In this document: positions 1 to 5,494 of the stretch, piece by piece
Position numbering within the stretch: the first letter of the stretch is position 1
Layout of the letters: every line of letters starts with the position of its first letter
Position numbers and translations under genes: made by a program
Source: an uncultured Planctomycetaceae bacterium
GTDB lineage: Bacteria > Planctomycetota > Planctomycetia > Pirellulales > JACPPG01
NCBI GenBank assembly: GCA_945957305.1
Contig: CAMFLN010000290.1
Location: 1 to 5,494 of the forward strand
Direction of reading: 5' to 3'
Length of the DNA: 5,494 bases
The notes under the pieces: model-generated
Database searches by the model: none
The model's input: only the letters and a program-made list of their open reading frames with translations
What the model was told of the DNA's origin: nothing

Positions 1-1346
1 CAGATGTGCACATGGCCGCTGCGGGTTCCGGTGGCGATGTACGCTCCGCCGTCCCCCAACTCGACGCCGGTGGGCAGATATAACTTGTCAGCGAAGACGG
101 TTTGCTTGTCAGCCTTACCGTCGCCATTGGTGTCTTCGAAAATCAACAGCTTGTCATCGACCGGCGTACCGGGCAGGTACATCGGGTACGAAGGCATGGT
201 CACGACCCACAGTCGTCCGCGGCCGTCGAATTCGAACTGCACCGGCTTTTGCAAATCGGGAAAGTCGATCTCCGAAGCGTACAGGTTGGCCTCGTAGCCG
301 GGGGGCAATTGAAACTGCGCCTTCTCGGCATCGGGCGTGGTGAGCACGATCGGCTGCGTGTAATTGGTTTCAATTTTGACGAAATCGCCCGTGTTGCTGT
401 CGTCGATGGTCGGCGGAACGCTTTGCCCCTTGGCCACGGCCCAAATTCGTGCGTCGCGATTGGCGATCATTTTGCGCAACTTGGCAAACTCGGCCGGGAA
501 GTTCACGACGCCAAACGGTTTCTTGCGGCCGCCGTAGATGTAAAAGCCGTTCACGGCGCGGTAGTCGTACCAGAATTGCAGATTCTTCTCGTTGATTTCA
601 CGGCGCAGCGCGGCCAAATCCGCTTTGACATCCGCGGGACGCGCCCCGAATAGCGCGGCGTCGATCAGCCGGGCGACTTCGGCATCGCCATGCTCGTTCA
701 GGTGGACACCGTTGATCGTCCACGGTTCCTTGGCTCCCTGCATCAGGCTCAGCGTGGGCGTAAACAGGTCGACGAAGGTAACGTCGTGCTTCGCCGCGAG
801 CTTTGCCATCGCCTCGCTATACAGCTTGAGGTTTTGATTGTTCTTGCTGCCGTCCGGCAAGGTGTGGCGATGCAAGTTTTCGTGCGCGATGGGCGAAATC
901 AGCACCAGTCGCGGCGGCGCGACGCCGTCGTACTTGGTCGTGGTGCTTTCCTCGATGAACTTTTCCAGGTCCTGTTCGAACTTGGCCAGGCCGGCCGGCC
1001 CGCCGAATGACTCATTGAAGCCGAAACACGCCAAGAGCACGCTGGGCTTGTGATCGGTCAGGTTATGCCCGTGGTCCTGAAAGTCTTGCGACCGCATCTT
1101 GATCGTTAATTCGTCGCCCGACCATCCGAGGTCGCGCACCGTCAGGTCGAGTTCCGGAAAGCGGCTGTAGAGCAGCGCCTCGAGATTGCCAAATTGTTGC
1201 ATCCGCTCGGCCAAGGTATTGCCGACGATGACCAGGCGGTCACCTTTGGCAAGCTTCAGCGGAGGGGCATCTGCCAGGGCAACCGTGGTCATCAGCAGCC
1301 AGCAAGCCCACAAGCAGCTGGCGGGCAGAAATCGGACTCGGATCAT
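1..1346 (-). CDS. Exported SGNH-like / PVC-type (Piru_Ver) propeller protein, 3' end outside window
   Basis: An open frame of 448 codons runs from ATG at 1346 off the left edge with no stop. Residues 1-25 form a signal peptide (hydrophobic core, cleavage probably after ALA25), so the protein is exported. Residues 33-233 resemble an SGNH/GDSL hydrolase: block I GDRLVIVGNT (35-44), LGWSGDE (73-79), FGFNES (108-113), SPIAHENL (151-158) and NGVHLN (212-217). The usual nucleophile motif GDS reads GNT, and the usual DxxH reads NGVH, so hydrolase activity is doubtful. From about 345 a second domain begins (FQLPPGYEANLYASE, then FEFDGRGRLWVVTMPSYP at 371-388 and LPTGVELGDGGAYIA). This resembles the N-terminal beta-propeller region of the planctomycete/verrucomicrobial 'membrane-bound dehydrogenase' family. 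DTNGDGKAD (405-413) looks like a calcium-binding loop. Relatives often end in a CxxCH haem-binding domain, but that part is not in the window. It is divergent from the gene starting at 1658. The substrate is unknown. The domain calls are fairly secure; an enzymatic role is not. Confidence 0.88.
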   Translation of the reverse strand, partial: MIRVRFLPASCLWACWLLMTTVALADAPPLKLAKGDRLVIVGNTLAERMQQFGNLEALLYSRFPELDLTVRDLGWSGDELTIKMRSQDFQDHGHNLTDHKPSVLLACFGFNESFGGPAGLAKFEQDLEKFIEESTTTKYDGVAPPRLVLISPIAHENLHRHTLPDGSKNNQNLKLYSEAMAKLAAKHDVTFVDLFTPTLSLMQGAKEPWTINGVHLNEHGDAEVARLIDAALFGARPADVKADLAALRREINEKNLQFWYDYRAVNGFYIYGGRKKPFGVVNFPAEFAKLRKMIANRDARIWAVAKGQSVPPTIDDSNTGDFVKIETNYTQPIVLTTPDAEKAQFQLPPGYEANLYASEIDFPDLQKPVQFEFDGRGRLWVVTMPSYPMYLPGTPVDDKLLIFEDTNGDGKADKQTVFADKLYLPTGVELGDGGAYIATGTRSGHVHI

Positions 1347-1351
1347 GTCAA

Positions 1352-1356
1352 CCTTT
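1352..1356 (-). promoter_or_regulatory. Ribosome binding site of the SGNH-PVC gene
   Basis: AAAGG on the minus strand lies 5 bases before the ATG at 1346. It supports this start, which also places a complete signal peptide at the N terminus. Confidence 0.6.
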
Positions 1357-1476
1357 CGTTGCGCGCGGGTGCGTCATGCGTGAAGAGCGGGATACGGACA
1401 GCGTAGTGTGTCCCACCGTTGGAATGCTATTAGCCCGGGGGCAGGTGCTCATGTTCGCAGGGCTGTAGGGAGTGCC

Positions 1477-1495
1477 ACGGTCCTCCGGTGACCGT
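1477..1495. repeat. Inverted repeat, possible hairpin or operator
   Basis: ACGGTC (1477-1482) and GACCGT (1490-1495) are perfect 6-base inverted arms around the 7-base spacer CTCCGGT. No T-run follows on either strand, so a classic terminator is unlikely. An operator, or structure in a 5' leader, is possible. Confidence 0.35.
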
Positions 1496-1516
1496 CCCAC
1501 TATCTGAACATGCGGC

Positions 1517-1528
1517 GAACCGCGGTTC
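1517..1528. repeat. 12-base perfect palindrome
   Basis: GAACCGCGGTTC is a perfect palindrome in the divergent intergenic region. It has the size and symmetry of a dimeric regulator's site. Another 12-base palindrome with the same CCGCGG core lies 14 bases downstream. A single copy in GC-rich DNA could be chance. Confidence 0.35.
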
Positions 1529-1542
1529 AAGTCGTCGCCCGC

Positions 1543-1554
1543 CCCCCGCGGGGG
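1543..1554. repeat. 12-base perfect palindrome, GC only
   Basis: CCCCCGCGGGGG is a perfect palindrome sharing the CCGCGG core with the one at 1517-1528. It could form a strong short stem in RNA or be a protein site. Its pure GC composition makes chance occurrence more likely than for its neighbour. Confidence 0.3.
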
Positions 1555-1657
1555 CTGTGCGGCACGGGGGGGCACGGCTTGCCGGGCGCCCGCGGTGACG
1601 CGAGAATCGAGCCCACTGGCCTTCCTGAAGGTGTTCGAACCGACGGAACAAAATTGC

Positions 1658-3238
1658 ATGCGCTCGCTCCTGCTACCTGCCGTCTACCTGCTGATTTCGC
1701 CGTTAGCTGCGGTGTCCGCGAGTTCTGCCCCCGCGGCCGAGCTGACGTTGCACGAGCGAGTTCGCACGCCGGCCGACGGGGAGGACTTCGACATCGTCGA
1801 ACGCGCGGTGCAGTGGGATCCGCGTCGCACGGCGGTCATTGTGTGCGACATGTGGGATCGCCATTGGTGCCAGGGGGCGACCGATCGCGTGGCCGAAATG
1901 GCGCCCCGCATGAACGAAGCACTGCACGCGGCGCGACGTTTGGGCATGTTGGTCATTCATTGTCCTAGCGACACGATGAAATTCTACGAGGGAACTCCGG
2001 CGCGCAAATTGGCTCAACAGTCGCCAAAAGTGGAACTGAAACCAATGCCGGCCGGCTGGTGTGCGCTAGGACCGCAGCGCGAACCGGCGCTGCCGTTTGA
2101 TAATTCCAAGGATCGTTGCGATTGCACTCCCCAATGCCCGCACGGAAACCCATGGCGCCGGCAGATCGCGAGCCTCGAGATCGAGCCGGGTGACGCCGTC
2201 ACCGATAATGACGAGGCGTATTATCTGATGCGCGAGCGCGGCATCGAAAATGTGATCGTCATGGGCGTGCACACCAACATGTGCGTCCTGGGCCGACCTT
2301 TTTCCATCCGGCGCATGTGTGCGCAAGGGCAGAATGTCGTGTTGGTGCGCGACTTGACCGATTCGATGCATGATTCCCTCTCGCCGCCCGTGGGGCTCGA
2401 TCATTTTCGCGCCACCGAGTTGGTCATTGAACACATCGAGAAATATTGGTGCCCGACGATTACCAGCCAAGATTTGCTGGGGGGCTTGGCATTTCACTTT
2501 CGGGGCGATACCCGACCTCATGCGGTCTTCGTCATCGGAGAGGACGAGTATGGCATGGCCAAAACGCTGCCCAAGTTTGCCGAAGCGGAACTCGCCTCGC
2601 GCGGCGTTCGCTCGACGATCCTGCACGCCAGTGCGACGGACAAAAACGACTTCCCCGGGCTCGAAGCCTTGGAGTCGGCCGATGTCATGGTCGTGGGAGT
2701 TCGCCGCCGCACGCCGAAATCCGCGCAGCTCGATCGTATTCGCAAGTTTGTCGCCGCGGGCAAGCCGGTGGTCGGCATTCGCACGGCCAGCCATGCCTTT
2801 TCCTTGCGCGATGGCTCGGTGTCTGCCGGACACGCGGCCTGGCCCGAGTTCGACGCCGAAGTCCTGGGAGGGCACTACACAGGACATCACGAAGACGCGC
2901 ATCAGGTCCGCACCGTGGTTTGGAAATTGCCCGAGGCGGCGGGGAGCCCGTTGTTGACCGGTGTTCCGGAGGGCGAGATGCAAGTGTTTTCGTCACTCTA
3001 TAAAACCAGTCCTTTGGCCCCCACGGCCAAACCCCTGATGAAGGGGCGCGTCGAGGGGAAGTCGCTCGAAGAGCCTGTCGCCTGGACCAACACGACCGCC
3101 TCGGGGGGGCACGTGTTTTACACATCATTGGGGGGCGAAGAGGATTTCACGCGGCCGGAGTTTCGCCAGTTACTGACGAACGGGATCTTCTGGGCGTTGG
3201 GGAAACCAATTCCGGCTGCTAGTACTCCTCAAGAATGA
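1658..3238 (+). CDS. Exported isochorismatase-like / ThuA-like fusion protein (526 aa)
   Basis: The ATG at 1658 is chosen because it opens directly on a signal peptide (MRSLLLPAVYLLISPLAAVS, cleavage about residue 24-28). The frame could extend to a GTG at 1595, but that would bury the signal behind 21 residues and has no ribosome binding site. The site before 1658 is also weak (GGAAC, about 10 bases upstream). Residues 57-265 are an isochorismatase-like cysteine-hydrolase fold: VIVCDMWDRHWC (60-71, Asp64) and VMGVHTNMCVLGRPF (201-215, nucleophile Cys209), then VLVRDLTDSM (228-237). No lysine occurs between K151 and K262, so the family's catalytic Lys is absent. A cysteine-rich insert, CDCTPQC, lies at 154-160. 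Residues 287-517 resemble ThuA, a class I amidotransferase-like fold: GEDEYGMAKTLP (294-305), ADVMVVGVRRR, VVGIRTASHAF (371-381, no nucleophile Cys), LGGHYTGHH (403-411) and a C-terminal FYTSLGGEEDF...NGIFWALG. ThuA proteins are linked to sugar metabolism. The substrate is unknown, and the gene is probably transcribed alone. Confidence 0.9.
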   Translation: MRSLLLPAVYLLISPLAAVSASSAPAAELTLHERVRTPADGEDFDIVERAVQWDPRRTAVIVCDMWDRHWCQGATDRVAEMAPRMNEALHAARRLGMLVIHCPSDTMKFYEGTPARKLAQQSPKVELKPMPAGWCALGPQREPALPFDNSKDRCDCTPQCPHGNPWRRQIASLEIEPGDAVTDNDEAYYLMRERGIENVIVMGVHTNMCVLGRPFSIRRMCAQGQNVVLVRDLTDSMHDSLSPPVGLDHFRATELVIEHIEKYWCPTITSQDLLGGLAFHFRGDTRPHAVFVIGEDEYGMAKTLPKFAEAELASRGVRSTILHASATDKNDFPGLEALESADVMVVGVRRRTPKSAQLDRIRKFVAAGKPVVGIRTASHAFSLRDGSVSAGHAAWPEFDAEVLGGHYTGHHEDAHQVRTVVWKLPEAAGSPLLTGVPEGEMQVFSSLYKTSPLAPTAKPLMKGRVEGKSLEEPVAWTNTTASGGHVFYTSLGGEEDFTRPEFRQLLTNGIFWALGKPIPAASTPQE

Positions 3239-3271
3239 TTCACTCTGACGCCGCTGTGGCGAAAGTTTCAT

Positions 3272-3295
3272 CAGCGCGGCGAAATCTTAGCGCTG
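3272..3295 (+). terminator. Weak terminator-like hairpin after the isochorismatase-ThuA gene
   Basis: CAGCGC (3272-3277) and GCGCTG (3290-3295) form a perfect 6-base stem around a 12-base loop, 34 bases after the stop. A smaller hairpin, CGCC/GGCG, sits at 3249-3261. Neither is followed by a T-run, so the call rests on position and symmetry only. Confidence 0.25.
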
Positions 3296-3384
3296 TCTAG
3301 GAATGGCCAGCATGCTACGCACTGTGGCGAGATATTATCCGCCGGCGAGCGCGGAACTTTCACGCCGTACCCAGGCGGAAATGT

Positions 3385-3390
3385 TAGAAT
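3385..3390 (+). promoter_or_regulatory. Possible -10 box for the toroid gene
   Basis: TAGAAT matches the sigma-70 -10 consensus at five of six positions and would give a leader of about 65 bases before ATG 3462. No good -35 lies at 16-18 bases; the nearest resemblance, TTCACG at 3359-3364, is 20 bases away. This is a weak call. Confidence 0.3.
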
Positions 3391-3447
3391 GAAGGCTCGG
3401 CCCGTTATTGGTTCTATGCGGCGCCGCCTTCTCCGAATTAGCATCGC

Positions 3448-3452
3448 AAGGA
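3448..3452 (+). promoter_or_regulatory. Ribosome binding site deciding the toroid gene start
   Basis: AAGGA lies 9 bases before ATG 3462. It favours that start over the upstream TTG at 3408, which has no such site and would put 18 residues before the signal peptide. Confidence 0.65.
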
Positions 3453-3461
3453 TCATTTGCC

Positions 3462-4598
3462 ATGGCGCACGTTCGATCGCTTACGAGTTTGCTGTACTCT
3501 CTGGCCGTCGCCGCGATTCTCTGCGGCAGTTTTCCCGGGGCCGCGCGCGCCGCTGATGCTAAGACCGCCACTGTCGACGCCAAAGCGTACGAGCAGGCGG
3601 TCGCCAAGGGGATTGAGTTTCTGCGAACCAAGGGCCAGGCCGAAGATGGATCCTTCAGCGCCGCCGCCGGACCCGCCGTCACGGCCCTTGTGACGACTGC
3701 GGTCCTGCACAGCGGACGAACCGCCCAGGACCCGCTCGTAGCCAAAGCGCTCAAGTACCTGCACGGCTTTGTGCAGCCTGATGGTGGAATCTATCAGCCC
3801 GAGTCGCGGCATCGAAATTACGAAACGTGCATCGGCCTGCTGTGCTTCACGGCCGCGAATAAAGATGGCAGCTTTGATGCAATCGTGAAGAAGGCCGAGG
3901 CGTTCCTGGTCAAAGGGCAGTGGGACGAGTCGGAAAACGTGCAGCCGTCGAATGTCGCTTACGGCGGCGCGGGCTACGGCCAGGCGGAGCGCCCTGACCT
4001 GTCCAACACGCATTTTCTGCTCGACGCGCTGAAGTCTGCCGGGCAAGGAGCGGATGACGAAGCCTTCAAACGCGCATTGATCTTTGTGTCGCGTTGTCAG
4101 AATCTCGAAAGCGAATTCAACACGACCGAGTTCCCGGCGAAAAATCCCGACGGTGGCTTCTATTACACTCCGGCCGGCGGCGGGCGCAGCATGGCAGGCA
4201 ATACCGACAACGGCGGCTTGCGCAGCTATGGATCGATGACCTATGCCGGTCTGAAAAGCATGATTTATTGCGGGGCCAAGGCCGACGATCCACGCATCAA
4301 GGCGGCGGTGGCCTGGGCCGCGAAGCATTACACGCTGGACGAGAACCCCGGCATGGGGGATGCCGGCTTGTATTACTACTACAACGTTTTCGGCAAGGCA
4401 CTGGCCGCGGCGAATCAGCCGACATTTAGCGACGCGCAGGGCAAATCACACAATTGGAGTGAGGAGCTGCGGACGGCCATCGTCTCTCGTCAACAGACTG
4501 ATGGATCGTGGATCAACTCCAACGCCCGCTGGATGGAAGGGGATCCCAACTTGGCAACCGGCTATGCCTTGCTGGCCCTCTCATACTGCAGGCCGTGA
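3462..4598 (+). CDS. Exported prenyltransferase/squalene-cyclase-like alpha/alpha-toroid repeat protein (378 aa)
   Basis: The start at ATG 3462 is set by the AAGGA site and by a signal peptide (residues 1-30, cleavage probably after AARA30). The mature part consists of helical repeats of the squalene cyclase/prenyltransferase kind: AVAKGIEFLRTKG...EDGSF (47-65), ALKYLHGFVQPDGGIY (96-111), YETCIGLLCFTAAN (120-133), AEAFLVKGQW (145-154), NTHFLLDALKSAG (182-194), ALIFVSRCQN (205-214), NPDGGFYY (228-235), YGSMTYAGLKSMIYCGA (256-272), AVAWAAKHYTLDENPGMG (282-299) and SRQQTDGSW (342-350), then ATGYALLALSYC (365-376). The PDGG and QxxDGSW pieces are QW-like repeat ends. No DxDD motif is present, and the protein is far shorter than a full hopene cyclase (over 600 residues), so cyclase activity is not expected. 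Such proteins are common and uncharacterised in planctomycetes; binding of a hydrophobic or glycan ligand is only a guess. It is convergent with lutC, with a 73-base gap. Confidence 0.88.
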   Translation: MAHVRSLTSLLYSLAVAAILCGSFPGAARAADAKTATVDAKAYEQAVAKGIEFLRTKGQAEDGSFSAAAGPAVTALVTTAVLHSGRTAQDPLVAKALKYLHGFVQPDGGIYQPESRHRNYETCIGLLCFTAANKDGSFDAIVKKAEAFLVKGQWDESENVQPSNVAYGGAGYGQAERPDLSNTHFLLDALKSAGQGADDEAFKRALIFVSRCQNLESEFNTTEFPAKNPDGGFYYTPAGGGRSMAGNTDNGGLRSYGSMTYAGLKSMIYCGAKADDPRIKAAVAWAAKHYTLDENPGMGDAGLYYYYNVFGKALAAANQPTFSDAQGKSHNWSEELRTAIVSRQQTDGSWINSNARWMEGDPNLATGYALLALSYCRP

Positions 4599-4629
4599 AG
4601 CGTGGGGCGGAGGGCGGAGAGGGCGCGGG

Positions 4630-4646
4630 CCGGAAACCTTTTTCGG
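4630..4646. terminator. Possible weak bidirectional terminator between convergent genes
   Basis: CCGGAAA and TTTTCGG form a 7-pair stem, including one G-T pair, around a 3-base loop between the convergent stops at 4598 and 4672. It is rich in A-T pairs and has no separate T-run after it. Its position between converging genes is the main support. Confidence 0.25.
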
Positions 4647-4671
4647 ACTCCAGCGCACCGCAATCGCGTCC

Positions 4672-5352
4672 CTAGCGGATGACGATCACGTGCCACAGGC
4701 CGGGGCCGTGTACCCCGGTCGTCAGGGTCAGCTCGATATCGCCGGTTTTGCTCGGACCGGTGATGAAAGCCAGGTTGCTCGGCAAGTTGTCATACCCGGC
4801 TTCGCGCAGTTTGCCGAAGAGGTCGAACAAGTCCGGCAAAATCTGTGCGCGTTCCACGATCGCGACATGCACCGGCGGTAGCAGGCTGGCGAGCCGCTCT
4901 CGTCCTGGTTGCGAGATCATCACCAGGCTGCCTGTCTCGGCGATGGCGAACGTGGCACTAGTGATGCCGATGTCTGCGGCGAGAATTCGTTCACGCTGTT
5001 CCTGCGGCGACAGGGCCACCAGCTGCTCGTGAGCCAGGCGCGCAATTCCTTTCGCGGCGAGAATATTCGCCACACCGAGTTCCTCGAGCAGCGGGTGCTG
5101 CCAGCAAAAGGCCTCGCGCGGCTCGTACTGTTGCAAGAGTTGCTCGAGCGCTGCGCAAGCCGCGTCCCGATCGTCGACCAGAATCGATTTTCCACCCACG
5201 GCGGCAATTTCAGCGGCCAAGGCTGCGGACAAGTCGTCCCCCGCCCCGACATAACCGGCCGTCTCCGGAATGTTGTGATCGACCTCGACACGGTAGGCGC
5301 GCCCCGCCTCGGCCGCCGTGCGCACGCGGGCGAGAAATTCTGCACGTTTCAT
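4672..5352 (-). CDS. lutC: LutC/YkgG-family LUD-domain protein, lactate utilization (226 aa)
   Basis: This is a cytoplasmic protein of the LUD (DUF162) family. In Bacillus subtilis, LutA, LutB and LutC together oxidise L-lactate to pyruvate; the homologous YkgEFG set exists in E. coli. The start at ATG 5352 is preceded by GAGG 6 bases upstream and overlaps the lutB stop (ATGA). The frame stays open to 5481, but that part is the lutB coding region read in another frame. The N-terminal 30 residues are helical (MKRAEFLARVR). Conserved LUD motifs are clear: AADIGITSATFAIAETGSLV (125-144), RLASLLPPVHVAIV (153-166), and the C-terminal FITGPSKTGDIE (196-207) followed by TGVHGPGLWHVIVI (212-225). The length is normal for LutC. 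It has no iron-sulphur cysteine motif, as expected, since those belong to LutA and LutB. It is the last gene of the operon in this window. Confidence 0.93.
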   Translation of the reverse strand: MKRAEFLARVRTAAEAGRAYRVEVDHNIPETAGYVGAGDDLSAALAAEIAAVGGKSILVDDRDAACAALEQLLQQYEPREAFCWQHPLLEELGVANILAAKGIARLAHEQLVALSPQEQRERILAADIGITSATFAIAETGSLVMISQPGRERLASLLPPVHVAIVERAQILPDLFDLFGKLREAGYDNLPSNLAFITGPSKTGDIELTLTTGVHGPGLWHVIVIR

Positions 5353-5494
5353 CGCGGGCCTCGCTTTCCTTCCCGATCCCACCAATCGCGAAAGCGCTCG
5401 GCCGCCGGCGCGGGAAAGTCGCGTGTCGCCGTCCACCCGGATAACCCGCCAGGTAGGCGCGACATCCAACGGTCCGCCCAAATGCGTCCTGCCG
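5349..5494 (-). CDS. lutB: LutB C-terminal end (last 47 codons), 5' part outside window
   Basis: In the frame ending at TGA 5351-5349 the minus strand stays open to the right edge and encodes 47 residues. They contain RIWADRWM, LPGGLSGWT (13-21) and RDFPAPAAERFRDWW (24-38). This matches the conserved tail of LutB/YkgF proteins, which follows their LUD and ferredoxin-like 4Fe-4S parts: a proline-rich LPGxLxxWT, then RDxPxPAxxxFRxWW. The full protein would be an iron-sulphur component of the lactate oxidation complex. The stop overlaps the lutC start by 4 bases (ATGA), which implies co-transcription and probably coupled translation. The fragment is incomplete only because the window ends. The identification rests on a short tail but is backed by the adjacent lutC. 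Confidence 0.82.
   Translation of the reverse strand, partial: AGRIWADRWMSRLPGGLSGWTATRDFPAPAAERFRDWWDREGKRGPR
5359..5362 (-). promoter_or_regulatory. Ribosome binding site of lutC, inside the lutB end
   Basis: GAGG on the minus strand lies 6 bases before ATG 5352, with a second purine-rich run (GGAAGGAAAG) just upstream. It supports the 226-residue start of lutC within the last lutB codons. Confidence 0.5.

Larger units (their letters stand above)
1347..1657. other. Divergent intergenic region between two exported-protein genes
   Basis: This 311-base stretch separates the divergent starts at 1346 (minus) and 1658 (plus), so it must contain both promoters unless one lies inside a gene. No convincing -35/-10 pair was found on either strand. 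It is GC-rich, with runs of C and G around 1541-1572. It contains an inverted repeat at 1477-1495 and two 12-base palindromes at 1517-1528 and 1543-1554. Open frames across it on both strands have no family resemblance and no ribosome binding site, and are treated as chance. Confidence 0.6.
3239..3461. other. Intergenic region between the fusion gene and the toroid gene
   Basis: This 223-base gap contains no credible gene. A plus-strand frame can be extended upstream of 3462 to a TTG at 3408, but it has no family resemblance or ribosome binding site. The gap holds a 6-base-stem hairpin just after the upstream gene, a possible -10 box at 3385-3390, and the direct repeat CTGTGGCGA at 3254-3262 and 3322-3330. 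The gap length suggests that the two plus-strand genes are transcribed separately. Confidence 0.55.

Noticed and set aside
1..26. Possible frameshift or sequence change at the left edge
   Set aside because: The last eight residues in view (from about T441) do not match the PNLxFL-type continuation I recall for this propeller family. Too little sequence remains to judge, and no other frame reads better.
102..653. Plus-strand open frames across 1-1050
   Set aside because: They are opposite the SGNH-PVC frame, which carries clear motifs over its full length. The plus-strand translations show none.
1595..1657. Extended GTG start for the isochorismatase-ThuA gene
   Set aside because: It would add 21 non-hydrophobic residues before a complete signal peptide, and no ribosome binding site precedes it.
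1510..1968. Plus-strand frame of 152 codons overlapping the fusion-gene start
   Set aside because: It is rich in Arg and Gly, has no motif, and conflicts with the fusion gene in another frame.
2066..2983. Long minus-strand open frame (305 codons) opposite the isochorismatase-ThuA gene
   Set aside because: Its translation has no recognisable family, no signal or ribosome binding site, and lies wholly opposite a gene with clear domains. It is a shadow typical of GC-rich DNA.
3453..4328. Long minus-strand open frame (291 codons) opposite the toroid gene
   Set aside because: There is no family resemblance, the composition is rich in Arg, Ala and Gly, and it is fully antisense to a well-supported coding region.
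3462..4598. Squalene-hopene cyclase
   Set aside because: There is no DxDD motif, the protein is about half the family length, and a signal peptide is present. Only the repeat fold is shared.
5353..5481. Extended lutC start at 5481
   Set aside because: The added 43 codons overlap the conserved LutB tail in a different frame, and the LutC family starts near ATG 5352.

Overview
The window looks like a chromosomal segment of a planctomycete (probably Pirellulales-like). This rests on gene content, not on a marker gene. The DNA is GC-rich. It carries an exported protein that joins an SGNH-like domain to the start of a PVC/Piru_Ver-type propeller ('membrane-bound dehydrogenase') domain, an exported isochorismatase-ThuA fusion, and an exported prenyltransferase/squalene-cyclase-like repeat protein. 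All three are typical of Planctomycetes and relatives. I see no mobile element, CRISPR array, tRNA or rRNA.

Layout from left to right. (1) On the minus strand, positions 1-1346 hold the N-terminal 448 codons of the SGNH-PVC protein; the gene continues beyond the left edge. (2) A 311-base divergent intergenic region follows (1347-1657), with several short palindromes. (3) On the plus strand, 1658-3238 encodes the 526-residue isochorismatase-like plus ThuA-like fusion. (4) A 223-base gap (3239-3461) has a weak terminator-like hairpin and a possible -10 box. (5) On the plus strand, 3462-4598 encodes a 378-residue exported alpha/alpha-toroid repeat protein. (6) A 73-base convergent gap follows. 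(7) On the minus strand, lutC (4672-5352) is preceded by the last 47 codons of lutB (5349-5494), joined to it by a 4-base ATGA overlap.

The right end is part of a Lut-type operon for L-lactate oxidation to pyruvate in the cytoplasm; the rest of lutB, and lutA if present, should lie beyond the right edge. The three genes to the left all encode proteins with signal peptides. They are therefore likely to act outside the cytoplasm and have no evident link to lactate use. The divergent pair may share a control region, and both proteins belong to groups that planctomycetes carry in many copies, often near carbohydrate-degradation genes, but their substrates cannot be read from the sequence.

The most interesting point is that two of these exported proteins keep an enzyme fold but lack expected catalytic residues. 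The SGNH domain has GNT where the nucleophile motif GDS is expected. The isochorismatase domain keeps Asp and Cys but has no lysine anywhere in the stretch where the catalytic Lys should be. I found no clear evidence of a wholly new multi-gene system.
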